A stretch of DNA of 64,000 nucleotides from Blastomussa wellsi. Taxonomy: Eukaryota > Cnidaria > Anthozoa > Scleractinia > Plerogyridae. Made by a program: the position numbers and the translations under genes. A model generated the notes under the pieces. It made no database searches and was not told the DNA's origin. It saw only the letters and a program-made list of their open reading frames with translations. The first letter of the stretch is position 1. Every line of letters starts with the position of its first letter. The stretch is taken from positions 11,672,121 through 11,736,120 of the forward strand of contig OX393564.1 in assembly GCA_947652115.1 (NCBI GenBank), in the 5' to 3' direction. This document shows positions 14,201 through 27,800 of this stretch, piece by piece.

Positions 14201-17200
14201 GGAATTAGAAAGTTCCCCAAACTCGAAAGAGTAGTTTATACAATCTGCAAGAGGTCTACCAATCAAAGACCAAAACGCCAATTAAAATTCTATTGTTAGT
14301 CCATCATTCCCAGGAGTTTTATTTTTTTGAAAGGTTTGTAAGACGTTATAACACTCGTTATATTCTATTCTCCCTTCACATACGGTACGCAATTCTTCTG
14401 TCAAGGTTGGGACATCTTTTAGGTCATCATGAAATGATGACGAGTAATCGTTGTTATCTTTACAAAGATTAGAGTAGAAGGATTCTAATTCCCTCATAAT
14501 TGTTTTGGGATTCACTGATGTTGTTTCGTCACTTGTGATAATGTTCCGCACACAGCTCTTCTTCTTATGTGATTTTTCGAAATTCAGGAAATACTTGTTA
14601 TTTTTTTCGCCTTTTTCATTCCAAGTTGACGTATTCCGCCTGTAAACATTTTTTGGTGCAGTTTTGTAATTTTTCTTCCAAATCTTTGACTTTTGCTTTC
14701 CTGCTTCGAGCTTTCGTTTTGCTATATTTAATAGTAAGCTGTCGGATCTTATATCTTAACAAATCCCAGAGTACGCGCTTATCAACAACCTCTTTGAATT
14801 CTTCTTCTAATTTTTTCTCGCTTGGATACTTCCTCTCTAAGTCGTTCCTTTTGGTCTTTGGTTGACAACCTGCCTGTCCCGCTCAGATATCCTTTCACAA
14901 TTCCTTCTACTTCCGTGAAAATGAGCAATAGCTATGTTTTTTGCTCATTTGCATTAGGTTTGGCTCGTGTGAAGTTCGACGTTTGACCTTAGCCTAAGTC
15001 TCCCATTACCCACACAGGATTTTTCCGATCCCATAATATGCAGCCTGGAGCTAGGCCCAGTCGATCTCGTCCAACTCGTAACATTGACATGCCGCGTTTT
15101 CTAAGGACAACGCTATAGCGCACAGTTTAGCATTTATGAGATGTCTTCTCTCGATCTGATTCGAAGGAAGAGAACGTGAACATGTAAACTGGCATTAAGA
15201 TCAGGATTTAAAGCGTTTAACGCCAGGTTCTTTTAATTTCGCATTTGTAATAGTTTTTAAGAGAACATCTCATGGCTAACTAAAACTTACCTCAACACGC
15301 CCTTCAAACGGAGTTGGTCCGTTAACAAGACGAACTTGTGGTATGGAGGATGGTTTATATCCGGGTGCACAATCTGTTACACAGTTTGAACCTTTCTTGT
15401 ATTTAGGAGAGTCACATGACGTGCAGTTGTGTGCCTTCCCTTCGCAGCTTCCGCACGACGCGTCGCAGTTAAGGCACGTGCCACCCGAGAGATAGAAGCC
15501 ACGCCCACATTCAGCCACGCACGTTTTGTTTTTCTTGTAAAAACCGGCTGCGCAGGTTGGACAATTGTTGGGAACGCCAATGCACGTACTACACGAGACA
15601 GTGCACTGAAAGCACTCTTTTCCTGTTTTTTGATAAAACCCGTCTGGACAATTTTGTTGGCAGGTTCGTGTTCCTGGTCCGGTGCAACGAAGCGCTACGT
15701 CTTCCTCGTGTTTACAGTTCGTTTCCCCCCAAGCACTATGACGGCACTCATGGAGAGATTTCTCATTTCCTGTGCAGAAAACGTTGTCAAGCCATAGTTT
15801 GCCATTAGCTGTCTCCGAAGATTGTCTTTGGATATGAGCTAGCGGTGTTTCAGTGTCAGCGCTGCCGAATCTAAGCTCTCTACAGACAACATCTGTTTCC
15901 CTCGAGTCCCATCCATCGTCGCACACGGTTCCCCAAATTCCTTCGTGCAAAATTTCCAGCACTCCTTCTAAATAGTTCGACCCGTTACTCAGTCGCACCA
16001 GTGCGCCATTTGGAGACGAACCGTTCTTGGGTATAACAGGCACGGCAACTTTAGCGCCTGAGCAATTGGCGACACATTCACTGTTGTCAAAGACTAGGGG
16101 CGGTGTGCACACAGTACATTGCGGCGCACTTTTAGCAGTATTATGCGTACATTGTAAACAATTGGACGGACAAGCAAGACAGGAGTAATTCCTGTTGAAC
16201 TTATAAAACGAACTGCCACAATCATCTACACAGACACCGCTTTTGTGATACAAATCCGGGCCGCACCCAATTTTGCATTTCCCTTGTTTGAGCGCCCTCG
16301 GAGCCTTGCATGAGGTACAGTTGCTGCCATCTGTTCCGTCTGCGCAAGTCACACATGTCGTGGTATGACACTTGCGGCATTCCCTAGATGGAAGGTGAGC
16401 GTACTCGCCAACTGGACACTTGTCAATGCAGACATTATCTTTTAGGAATTTCGGTGCTTTGCACTTTGTGCACCGAAAACTCGTCCCCAGGCATTCAGTG
16501 CACTGATCAGCGCATAAATCACAAACATCAACTTCGTTCTTGAACCAACCGCGATTACAACGCCTCAAACATCGATTGGTTTGAGGAGCGCCACGTACTG
16601 GTCCCGTGCAGGCAACCCCCACGTCGCTGTTATGGTAACACCGCATGCCACGACTACGAGGCGCATTCGGGCACTGAAACAGAGTACTCTCTCTTCCGGT
16701 GCAGTTGGCAATGTTAGACCATACTGAGCCACTTCCATAGCCATACACAGTTTCCTTTACAGCCCTTAAAGCGCCTCCCAGTCCTAGCTGTCGACAAACT
16801 ACACTTGCTTCGGGGAAATCGAAGAACTTGTTACACACCGTGCTCCATGCTCCATTCACGAAAACTTCTAGCCGGCCCTCAAGCTCATTGGAGTTAACTC
16901 CTGCGAGGCGCATCTGCCGTCTTTGACCGACCAGCGAAGGGGTACAACTCACCACACACTCGTCTCCCTTCAAGTATCTATCATCCGGACAACTTGTACA
17001 AGAAGTGGAAGACTTTCCGTCTGCACATGTCCGGCAACTGAAATCGCATGGTTTGCACTGTCGATCAGAGGTGTCGCCATAGTAACCTTGTCCACATGAT
17101 GCTACGCAATTTTTGCCTGTGGAAACGAGAAAGCACCGCAAGTTACGCCTTAGCGCAATTATAAGGTTGCTACAAAAGACCATTGATAGCAACATAGCTG

Positions 17201-20200
17201 GATGAAAAATGATCCAATATTGGTATAACTCAGTGGCCAGCTATTAGGCAGCATTGTGGCCAGCACTAGGTCGAAGATTTTAATGTAAAAAACCGGTCAA
17301 TTAGCTAGTTTTATCGATATTCTTTGTTTAATAGGTCACTGGGTTATTCTAAAACGATTAGACTGCTCTCTTTCGGTTTCTACCCGGCTTTGATAGTTCA
17401 GGGACGGCGGAGCCGGGGGGGCTGGGGTCTTCAGCCCTTCCCCCCCCCCCGACTTTTTATGACGATGACATTTTTAGTTTTAGTATAAGGTTAGTATGAA
17501 GAAATAATGAAAAAAGGAAAACGGAAACGGAAAAAGTCCGATTCACCGCAGAAATATTGAGCAAAACTTGTAATACGATGGACTTTGTAAATCGCCATTT
17601 TGTAGTTTTTTATCCGGAAATTAACTTGTTGTTGCCATTCTTGTAGTCATTTTGAGTCTGGAATAATATCTTATAACATTTTTTGTAATGGTAATAGGAC
17701 TGAGTGAAGTCCAATTCGGTCGGTAATCATACGACTGATTAACAAAATCGGACGACCGCATAGCGGGAGTCCGATTGGACGACACAAAGTTCTGTTACCA
17801 ATTAATCCTAATTATAACAAATTCGAGAAAAACTTCCGCAAAGCAAAACCTGTTGACGTTTTATCATCACTGTGATAAAAAAGCGTTGTTTGAAAATGAA
17901 AGTTCTAGGAATATCAAGGAGTTTCAGGTGTATTGACGAACCAAAGAAAGAGCGCGCGCATGCGCAACACGCAAACTTTGTTATTGGACACTTTGTTATT
18001 GAACACTTTAGCTGCAAGCGCTCCAATTTGGTAAAAAAGGGCGTGCTAAGGACCAATCAGATTCCAATTTTGTTATAGTTATGATTAACTGAATTATAGT
18101 GAACTACTTCCGTTAACGTAAATTCGATTCATGCTCAGTAGTTATTTGAAAAAACGACGTAAAATACATAGAGCACTACCCTGATGAAACAAGTGCTTGA
18201 ATCCTACATGCTTTATTTAGCGACGAGAATTTACAAAGCTACAACCTTGTTCAAAACCTGTCGGAAACTTTTCGTGTTTACGTACTTCCTTACGCGCATC
18301 CTTTCCACACACGAGAAGCTTGTGTAAAAACCCAGGTTAGTGTACTAAAGTCATGATATATCGTGGAGGGCTGAAAAATATGTATTAAGCTTACAAAACT
18401 TCCAAAATATTGCTGTAAGCACAAAAGGTACCATGTCATTTTACACTTATCCAGGTTGTCTTTTTTAAGAAATATCTCATGGAAAATCTTGAAAATACCA
18501 TTTCCGAGCCTCTAGATTTCTAAATTTTCTGGGGGAGGATGCTAATTTTGTGTTTCGACCACAGCACCTACAAGTGATGCAAACAATTCTGACGCTCATT
18601 TTATTTTCCGTGATTTTGAATAAGGCTTACATTCTTTACCTTTACGGAATCGTGAAGTGTCACAATTTGTGCAGTCTGTTGGAGAATCTTCGCACGTGAG
18701 GCAACTCTGTGAACACGCTCCGCACTGTCGCTTGCCCTTCTTTAAGTAGTAGCCATCACCACAGCTACTTACACACTCCCTTGTTGTATCCGGGCCTGCA
18801 CACCGCACACCAGCGTCTTCAAAATGGCCGCAAGTGTGATTACCCCATCCATTGTGCTCGCAACTTTCCAAACGCGCCTCTTGTCCTGTGCATTTTACCT
18901 TTTAGTGAAGAATAATTTAAAATTAGACAACGAGCTCGAAGCTTCCATGAGATGAACGTTGATGAGGCCGCAGGCCGGACGAGTGCGAGGCTGCCCGACA
19001 AGCGTCTTCAACAGAATATTTTGCTGGGAGACAACAAGTTCCCCTCTTCAAAAATTGTATTGTATGGCAAATCGTGAATTATTAAAAAGCCACACAAACG
19101 CAAACTGAAAGAAATTGAAGGCAGTTCCTGGAAAATATGATCAAAATCAAGAGCTAATAGGATCATGTGAAAACCTTTATAAGGACAGCAAAATTCTCAC
19201 CTCTGAGAGCCAGATGGCTTGCGAATCCTTTCCTTTGCCCATTCTGCCGAAGGAGACGGCCTCCCGTACACTTCCGAGTAGCAATTCCCTACATACAACA
19301 CTGGCGTCTTTGTAATCCCAGGAATCATCGCAAACTGTGCCCCAGACCCCGTTGTAATTGATTTCGACACGGCCTTCAAAATGATTACTTCCGCCCACAA
19401 GTCTAATTAAAGTGATGGGCGGACCTTTTGTTAGACCGTCGCCACAGGTTTGGACACATGACCCCTCTGTTGAAAAACAGTCTTCAATATCAGAACTATT
19501 AAAGGCAAGGGTACAAGAACAACTAGAGATTCTTTCCTCTTCAACGTCAAGTGAAGAGTTATCAGTTGCGTTATATTACTTACTAATTCAATTTGGTTAA
19601 AATGAAAAACAGGAAATATTGGAATGAATTTAGGATCCATAGTATTAGCGATGGAAAAAAAAATTCTTCATCTAACATCAACTTCTGTGGGGGGGGGGGG
19701 GAATATTTAACTTGAACGTCTTGGACTACGCTTAGAAATTTTACATGAAACGATAAAGCAATTAACTTTAAGGTTACACGATACCTTCGCGGGTGTCCTT
19801 CAGAAAAAAATTCCTACCTACGGTTTTTTCAAGGTCTTGAATTGTAGAATTTGAAAAAGATATCTGCTTTGCTTTTCGTTCATTTCGTGAAAACAACAGA
19901 CTGTCGTTCCGCTGAATTAATCGGATATCAAAGGCAAACGCTGATCACCTCGGTAAAAGCACTACACAGTGCTAATCAGCGAGCATCAATCTCTCAAAAT
20001 GTGTTTTTTTTATTTTTTTATATAATTTGCGTTACAAAACCACTTACAACGGTACTTACAACACTATTTACGTGCTAACTTACATTGTCACTTATCTACA
20101 GTAGTTTACAAATCACTACTACAATGTACACTAACAAGAGTTACAGCACTACTTAAATACTAGCTTACAGTTACAGTTACTTATCTACAATAACTTACAC

Positions 20201-23200
20201 TCCAGACAACTACAACTACTTATTCTTATTAACAATACAACGGGCTTAAAACGAAAAAAAAAACACGCACGGAGGGGTGTATATATATAATATTAAGAAC
20301 TAAGTAACGTATAGATGGAAAAAATATATATAAGCCTTGGCAGTATCTCTGCTGAATCTCTTTTGGTAGCTCTTAATTCACAATAAGAGGCGGGGGTATA
20401 AGAGAAGACAAGAGAAGATGAGGCCGTGTCCATTAAACCTGAATAATTAAATGTATTTCTAAATTTGTAGCAAAAACCCTAGATAGAGTCGACAAAAGAA
20501 AATTGGTAGGTGCAGAGAGGTTCTATTTCTTTCTTGTAATATTTTAAGTGACATTTGAAGCTTTCCAAAGTTGGGTTTCTTTCCTTGCTCCTACAAATAT
20601 GATATGAATTCAATTATCTTATTATTATTTGATAGGTCAGGCCTCAGACCCAGCGCAGTGAGTTTGCTCAGGTCACGGTTTTGAGATAAGATGTTATGCT
20701 GGTGGAGAAAAGAGACAAGATTATTCCAAAAAAATTCCGTTTTGTTACAGTTCCAGAAGAGGTGAAGGATTTCTCAGGTTCCTCACCGCAAAAGGTGCAT
20801 TTATTGTCGTTTCTGATACCCATTTTGGCTAGCGTATCGTTTGTTGCCAAGATTTTATGTAGGAAGCGAAAATGAAATTCAATTAATTTTGTACTTTTAG
20901 TGCACTTTAGAGCTATCTGATATGCATTGTGCCAGTTTCGATCGTTATGTTCTTGTATTAAGTTGCACCATTTTTGTTGACTAGGTATTGGGGAGTTAGT
21001 TTTAGACTGTAGAAGTTTTTGGTATGCCAATCTATTAGGTTTATTGGATTTAAACATGTCCGTCGCGAAAGTAGTTTGTTCTTTGTTGTTCATTGCTGGG
21101 TGCAAATTCTGATTTCTCCAGAGCGCCTTAAGAGTAGACAATATTCCGTAAAAAGTGAGTGGACAGACTTTGACATTGTGAATATGTTCAAACTCGGATA
21201 GTGAGAAGAACCTATTAGGTTTTTCTTTAATAAATTGATCTATTCGGGAAATTCCTAATTGATACCATTTTTTGTAAAAGATTGGTTTGTCCATGATTCT
21301 TATCAGTGAATTGTGCCATATGCTCTGTGCAAGAAATGCATTGGCAGAAGTTATGTGGTCTTGGTAGTTCAGTTCAGCCCATGTTTCCAAGACCTCTTTG
21401 AGGAAGGGGCTTAAAAATTTGTCGGCCCTTTTAGTGTCTGCTAGGTTAAGGTTATTCAGAAAAACGGGACAACCGTTATTCAATATACAGCTTTCGGAGT
21501 TACAATAAAAAACCATTGAGTAATAGATGGCCCAAAACCAAAAGAAACCAGCGTCTCGCGGATAAACGACCATTCTAGAGTGTCGAAGGCCTTTTCAAAA
21601 TCGAGAAAGAGAAGCAAGCCAGGAAGTTTTTTTGAAGCGGCATAGCTGATTACACTGTCTATTAGTCGTATATTCTCTCCAATGAAACGTCCTTTGATGA
21701 AACCAGTTTGGTCGTTATTTATAAGTTTAGGTAAGAAGGTTTTTAAACGATTAGCGATAGCTTTTGTGGCTATCTTATAATCACAATTTAGTAGGGTTAA
21801 GGGTCTCCAATTACGTATATAGTAAAGTTCTTCGCTTTTTTTGGGGATGAGTTTAATTATGCCTCGTCTCTGCGAAATGGAGAGCTGGCCATTCTCATAG
21901 CCGTGATTTAACGATTTTAAAAGGGGTTCCGAAATTTCGTTTCCCCCCCCCCCCCCCCCCTTTTTGTCTTTTTCTATATTCAGCACGAGGTTGAAATCCC
22001 TACCTAATATTATTTCTTCACACTTGAAATCTTTTAGATGGTCAAAAAGATTTTTGAAAAAGCTAGGTTCATCATCATTTGGGCCGTAGATGTTTGCTAG
22101 AGTAAGTACTTTTTCTTCAGCTTTAATGTCGCATATTATAAATCGCCCCGATGGGTCCGAAAAGGTTTTCAGAATATTTAGATTAAAGTTGTTGTTGAAA
22201 AGAATACCGACTCCTGCTGCATTGCTAGAGCTGCAGCTGAATAATGCTTTATATCCCCACTCGCATCTCCAGATGTCTGCCTTACTTTCAGTGCAATGTA
22301 CTTCTTGCAAGAAGTAAATTGATCGATTTTTTGTTCTGAGCCAATTAAAGGTCTCTCTTCTCTTATTGTTATTTCCCAATCCCCTTACATTAATGGAAGC
22401 AATTTTTAAGTTTGACATGTTTGAATATCTTGTTTACTTGTAACGAGAAAAGGTGATTCGGCAGAGATAAATTTTTTTCATAATAGTTTAGCGCCTTTCG
22501 GTCCAAACGAACAAAAAGGCAGAAGCAATATGCATAATTTCTGAAAAATGCGAAAATTAATTAACCCCTTGAGAAAAAGCAACGAATTAAACACATACAT
22601 ACACTTAACATAATAAAAGCAATACCTGACTGAGAAAATATGAGGACTCAGCCTACTTGGTTTTACGAATAGAACCAAGCAAAGCGATGATAAATACGTT
22701 CCTCCACAAGAGAACAACATAAGGCGTTAAGCGAAAACCCAAAAAAAGGGGGAAAATTTGCATCGTAGTAGCGGTTACCGACCGCGCTTTGGCGAAAAAA
22801 TAAATAGCCACCTGTATAGTGGTATTAATGATAATAGCAGTTATGTTACTATTCCCCATGGACCCAGAGAAAAAAAACTCAGAAATAATTCAAGCAAACA
22901 AGAAAAAAAATTAACTAATCGTAGTTAAGAATTAAAGAGTACTTTGCCTTTTGGCCAGATTTTTCCTCTGATGAATAACTTGTCCGGTTGTGCTTGGCTG
23001 AAGTAGGCGGGGATTCCATTTCTTTTAGCGGCTTTAAAAGTATCCATCTGTAATCTGCGTCGCTCGATGATTTCGGCCGGGTAGTCTCGAAAGATCTGAA
23101 AACCCGTGTCTTTAAGTCTGTGACCCAGCGCAAAGATCGTTTGCACGTCCTTGTATCTCAGGAATCGACGAGGATAGGGCGCGGCTTGCCATCCTTTCCT

Positions 23201-24771
23201 TTGCCGTTTCGATGTACTCTTTGTATTTCAACATCCCTGGCTTCCGCGAAACCAAGATCACGCTCAAGGAAGGATCTAAGGACTTCTTCTGTGTCTTCCT
23301 TCCCGTTTAATGTTTCTTCTTCTATATTCATGAATTTAATATTTTCTCTGCGGGAATAAGTTTCTAAATAGAGAATGTTGTCTTGTAACTCGTTAACCAT
23401 GTCTTCGTTCTTTTGAGCCTTGATGGAAAGATCCGCAATTTGATCTTTGGCGTTCTTGAGAGCAGTGGCATTCTCTTTAGCCTGATCGCCAACGAAGCTT
23501 AATCCGTCTTTTAATTCAGCAAGATCTTTCTTCGTGGTATCTCTGAAAGTTTCTAGTTCTTGTGTTCGTATCTCTAGGTTTCCAAGCTGCGATTCTATTT
23601 TCTTTAAGGAAGATTCGATTATATCCAGCTTTTCCAGCTTTTTCAGGATGTTGTTTAAAGTCGTTCCCACTTCTTGTGTCATTTCCAAGGCTGTTAATAC
23701 CTCGTCTTCTTCTTTACTTGGAGAGTTTTGTTTCGTTTTTTTGTATTCAGGTGATATTGAAAACGCGTCAGGGGACGTTGGCGATCTTGTCTTCCTCTTA
23801 TTAAATAGTGCTCCGACAATGTCAGCCATTTACCACGACAGGGATCAGAAATACAAAAATGATTGCGGACGGTCGCTACACGAGTCTTCACGCCGCCATT
23901 ACTCGTCCCAGTCCTCTCAAAATGGGATTTCCTGTATTCCGATTACTTATCTTTTTAGAAGCCCGTAAAGTTACAGCATCAAAAATTTCCCCGGCCTCGG
24001 TGCGCTTGCAGCTGCCAAAAAAAATTCAATAAATCCCTGACACTCTTTTGTTCCTAAATGCTTAATGAATATTCTGGCCAAATTTCGTTGAAATCCGTAA
24101 ATTCTACATACCCTATTAATTCGTTTAAAGAGCTGGCATTCTCACCAAAAACAAAAGCGAGTTTTCGTCGTTCAAAGATTTGTAAACACATCTCGCCTTT
24201 GCTGAGATATCCGTCAACAGAATGTGCCGCCAGCAATCAGATGGCGAGCGGAATAATTTTTGCGGGAATTCTTGGATAAATCGTGTAGCAGTCACGTTCT
24301 TCTCGTTCACTTGTGTTCAACGCATGATACCGTATTCAAAGACATATTTATTTGGTTTAAGTTCGACCGTGATGTCTTCGAATTGATTTGCGAGAACTGG
24401 CTTTGCAAAATAAAGCGGTAAAAGAATAACAGTAACGCAGTCCTCGTAATCAGAGCTCCCAGGGGAAGCGACACGCTATGAGGATTATGACACCTTACAG
24501 TTTTATTAACTTTTATAAAAAAAACCTTTTTTTCTAAATAACTCGCACAGGTTTCAAGATTTTAATTTCATTTTATAGTAGTCTTCCAAAGTATGCCCCT
24601 GAAGGTATTGTGTATCCTTAATTTGTACAAAGTTGTGTTTCTTTTGGAGCCGTGTATGTGACACAAATGTTAATTAAGAATGCCAACCGTTTGCGATACA
24701 CGGTACGAGATCTTAAAACTGTATTGATGTGAAAAGTCTGCACCATGTTCAACAAACAAATAGAGAGTGTA

Positions 24772-24802
<31 letters not shown>

Positions 24803-27800
24803 CGGGAAGTAAAACAATATAATTTGGTTTTATCAACTCCGAGCTGGGTTGATAATGTGAATTGGCGAGAGCTGACGTTTCGGGCGTTAGCCCTTCGTCG
24901 GAGAGATGGAGCTTCGCTATTGATTGGTGCCTGGTAACGTGAAAACAACGGAAAAATTAGTTGAATGAAAAGCGTTGGTTGATACCGTGAGGATTAAGAG
25001 TGCCGATTTAAAAATACATTATTTTCTAGAGTTTTTCGGCTTTCCGTGCTTCCTTGGTGAAGTCTGCGGTCTGGCAGTCTGCAGCCTTTCCCTTCCTCAA
25101 GAAAGGACGGAAAGTCGCAAAACTCCAGAACAAAATTTAAAATTTATTTTTCAAATCGGCACTCTTAATCCTCACGGTATCAACGAACGCTTTTCATTCA
25201 ACTAATTTATTCCGTTGTTTGTTGGGAATGCCTCCAGTAGCAATTTGAAAAGTTTAGTTTGCCCAACAAAGGTCACAAGTCACAAGATAAACTGAACAGA
25301 TTTATTCCCAGCACTTCACACAGTTCACAATTCTCACGCTCCGAAGGAAAGTTTTTTACGCTCGATTGCGCTCACATGTTATAATCACATCTGTCAATCA
25401 AATTTCTAACTATATTCGGGCCCAGTCTCCGACACTCTCCCCCCATTATCAACAAATGTGATAATGTTGTCTACTTTTCAGGAGACTGGGCAACAACAAC
25501 AACGTTAACAAAAACTTTAGAAAGTTACTAGTAAAATCCTATGTCTACACGAAAAAGGATTTACTGTCCGCTCAAAGTTCTGAATGTTCAAGTTATTCTA
25601 AGTTCTCCTCTGATTCAGCAATTCGACGGATCCTCTCTTCTGCTTGCAAGGAGGCCAATCTTCGTGGCCGGAATACAGGCGCCTCAGCATTAAGCTCTTC
25701 TGCTTGTGCCCGAACAAATGTATCACAAGAAAGTTCCAAAGGATAAACATGCTGCACTGGTCTTTCAAGGAAGTTTTTCCCCGCTCGTAACTTGACAGCC
25801 CTCACTACTCCGTCCTTTCCTGGATACAGTTCCTGGACAATGCCGAGTGGCCACTTTCCCCTGTTTTTCTTCTCCTCAGACTTTACAATCACTACATCAC
25901 CAACTGCCAAGGTACAGAGTTTGCCTTGATGCTTGAGGTTGTGCCGCTCCCTCAGGCTACGGAGGTACTCGCTTGACCATCTTCTCCATAAGGCATCCTT
26001 ACACTTGCGGAGATGTTTGGCTCTTCGTCGCAAATCTGCATCATCAATGTGGTGTGGTTGCAGATCAGGTAAGATGTTGCTCTGAGGAAACATCATGAGA
26101 TTAGGGGTGAGAGTCGGTAACGCCACATCATCCTCCACGTAGCAAAGGGGCCTGTTATTCAATGTTATTTCAACGTCAAGCAGCACTTCCTCCAATTCTT
26201 CCCATGACAGGAAACCGTACCCGATGATCTTGTTAAGGGCGTTTTTTACTAATCCAACCATCCGCTCAAATTGCCCGCCCCACCACGGGGCGCGACTGAG
26301 ATTAAACTTCCACGTAATACTATTCTCAGCAAGGAACTTGTTAAACTTCTCGTCACACATAGCTTTCCTCAACCATTGTGCTGCCCCGACAAATGTAGAT
26401 CCATTATCAGAGTATATAATCTGCGGACGTCCTTTTCTGGCAATCAGCTTCTTTAGACTCAGAATGAACTCTCTGGTTTCCAGTGAGGGGACCAAGTCCA
26501 AATACAATGCACGACACAGGGAACATGCATATAACACGATGTACGCCTTGCTTTCTTCCTTTCCACGTTTCTTGTATTTGATCGGCCCTGCATAGTCGAC
26601 ACCAATCACCTGGAATGGGTGTGTTCCTTGTGTCCGATCCACAGGAAGATTGCCAGGTGGAGGGTTTGCTGCTGCTACTGCTTGGAATCGTTTGCAACCT
26701 TGGCAAGCTCTTATGGTTTGCTTTGCTAGCTTTCTTAGGCGTGGGACCCAGTGGTTACTTCTTACACTTGTCATTGTTAAGCTCACTCCCCCGTGTAAGG
26801 TGCGCAGGTGCTCACGATGTACTAACTTCTTAGTGTACAAGTGCTTGTCAGGGAGGTATAGAGGATAGAGTCCCTGTATTCTTCCACGGCACTCCAAAAC
26901 TCCATCCGGGTTAGGTTGCAGGTTCAGACGCAGGCGGTCATCTTCAAACTCACAACTCTGCTGAGCTCTTTTCACCCAGAACAGGTGCTGTTTCTGTAAC
27001 TCCTCAGTTGTCAAGGGACCTCTCAATTTCTGATCAGAGTGTCGAGAATTGTGCACAAACCGTGTAATCCATGCACAAATGTTCAGAGCTTTCCTTAGTT
27101 CAAACTTGTCGAGAACTTCATACAGCCTGTCAGCTTTATCCACAGCAACCTTGAACAACTCTTTGGTAGCTTTCAGTTCTGCTGTACTTGCTTCAGAGGG
27201 CTGAATAACACGTTGTGGAGGCCAGCTTTCACAATCTGCCACCCAGTCTGGACCCTTCCACCAAAGCTCACTAAACTCAACATCACCGCCCCTGCTCGCA
27301 ACATCAGCCGGATTTTCCTTAGTGGGAACATGCCTCCATGTAATCTCTGGATGTGCACGGATCTTCTGCACCCTATTTTCCACGAACTGCTTATACTGCC
27401 CACCACCACTTATCCAAAAGAGAGCAACTAAGCTATCCAGCCAACCATTTAGGGTTACAACAGGAAAACCCTTCAATGCGTCTCTCACGTTAACCAACAC
27501 ATTTGTCACCATATGCGCCGCTACTAGCTCAAGTCGGGGGATCGTTAAACCCTGTTTGGCGAGCCTGGCTTTCGCTGCTAGGAGCCGTTGAGTTGTCCCA
27601 GATTCTTGTTTAACGATTGCATACACGGCCACACCTACACCACAGCTACTTGCATCTCCAAAGCCATGCAAATGAATTTCATGGATGGGTTCCCTGTGGT
27701 CAGCGAGAGCACGACTTACAGATATCTGTTTGGGTAGACTCTGTTCCCACCGCTGCCACTTGAGTTTCAGCCTGCCTGTCAACTCCGCATCCCATGCCAA

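Larger units (their letters stand above)
20270..23830 (-). mobile_element. Internally deleted L1-like LINE
   Basis: A two-ORF non-LTR retrotransposon on the minus strand inside intron 2 of the SRCR gene. ORF1 (coiled-coil nucleic-acid-binding protein) lies at 22915-23829 with one frame break. ORF2 starts at 22418 with an apurinic-type endonuclease, jumps at a poly-C run (21944-21960) into the reverse transcriptase, and jumps again near 21530 into the C-terminal region. Two central parts are therefore lost. The copy cannot encode a full ORF2 protein. Confidence 0.88.
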
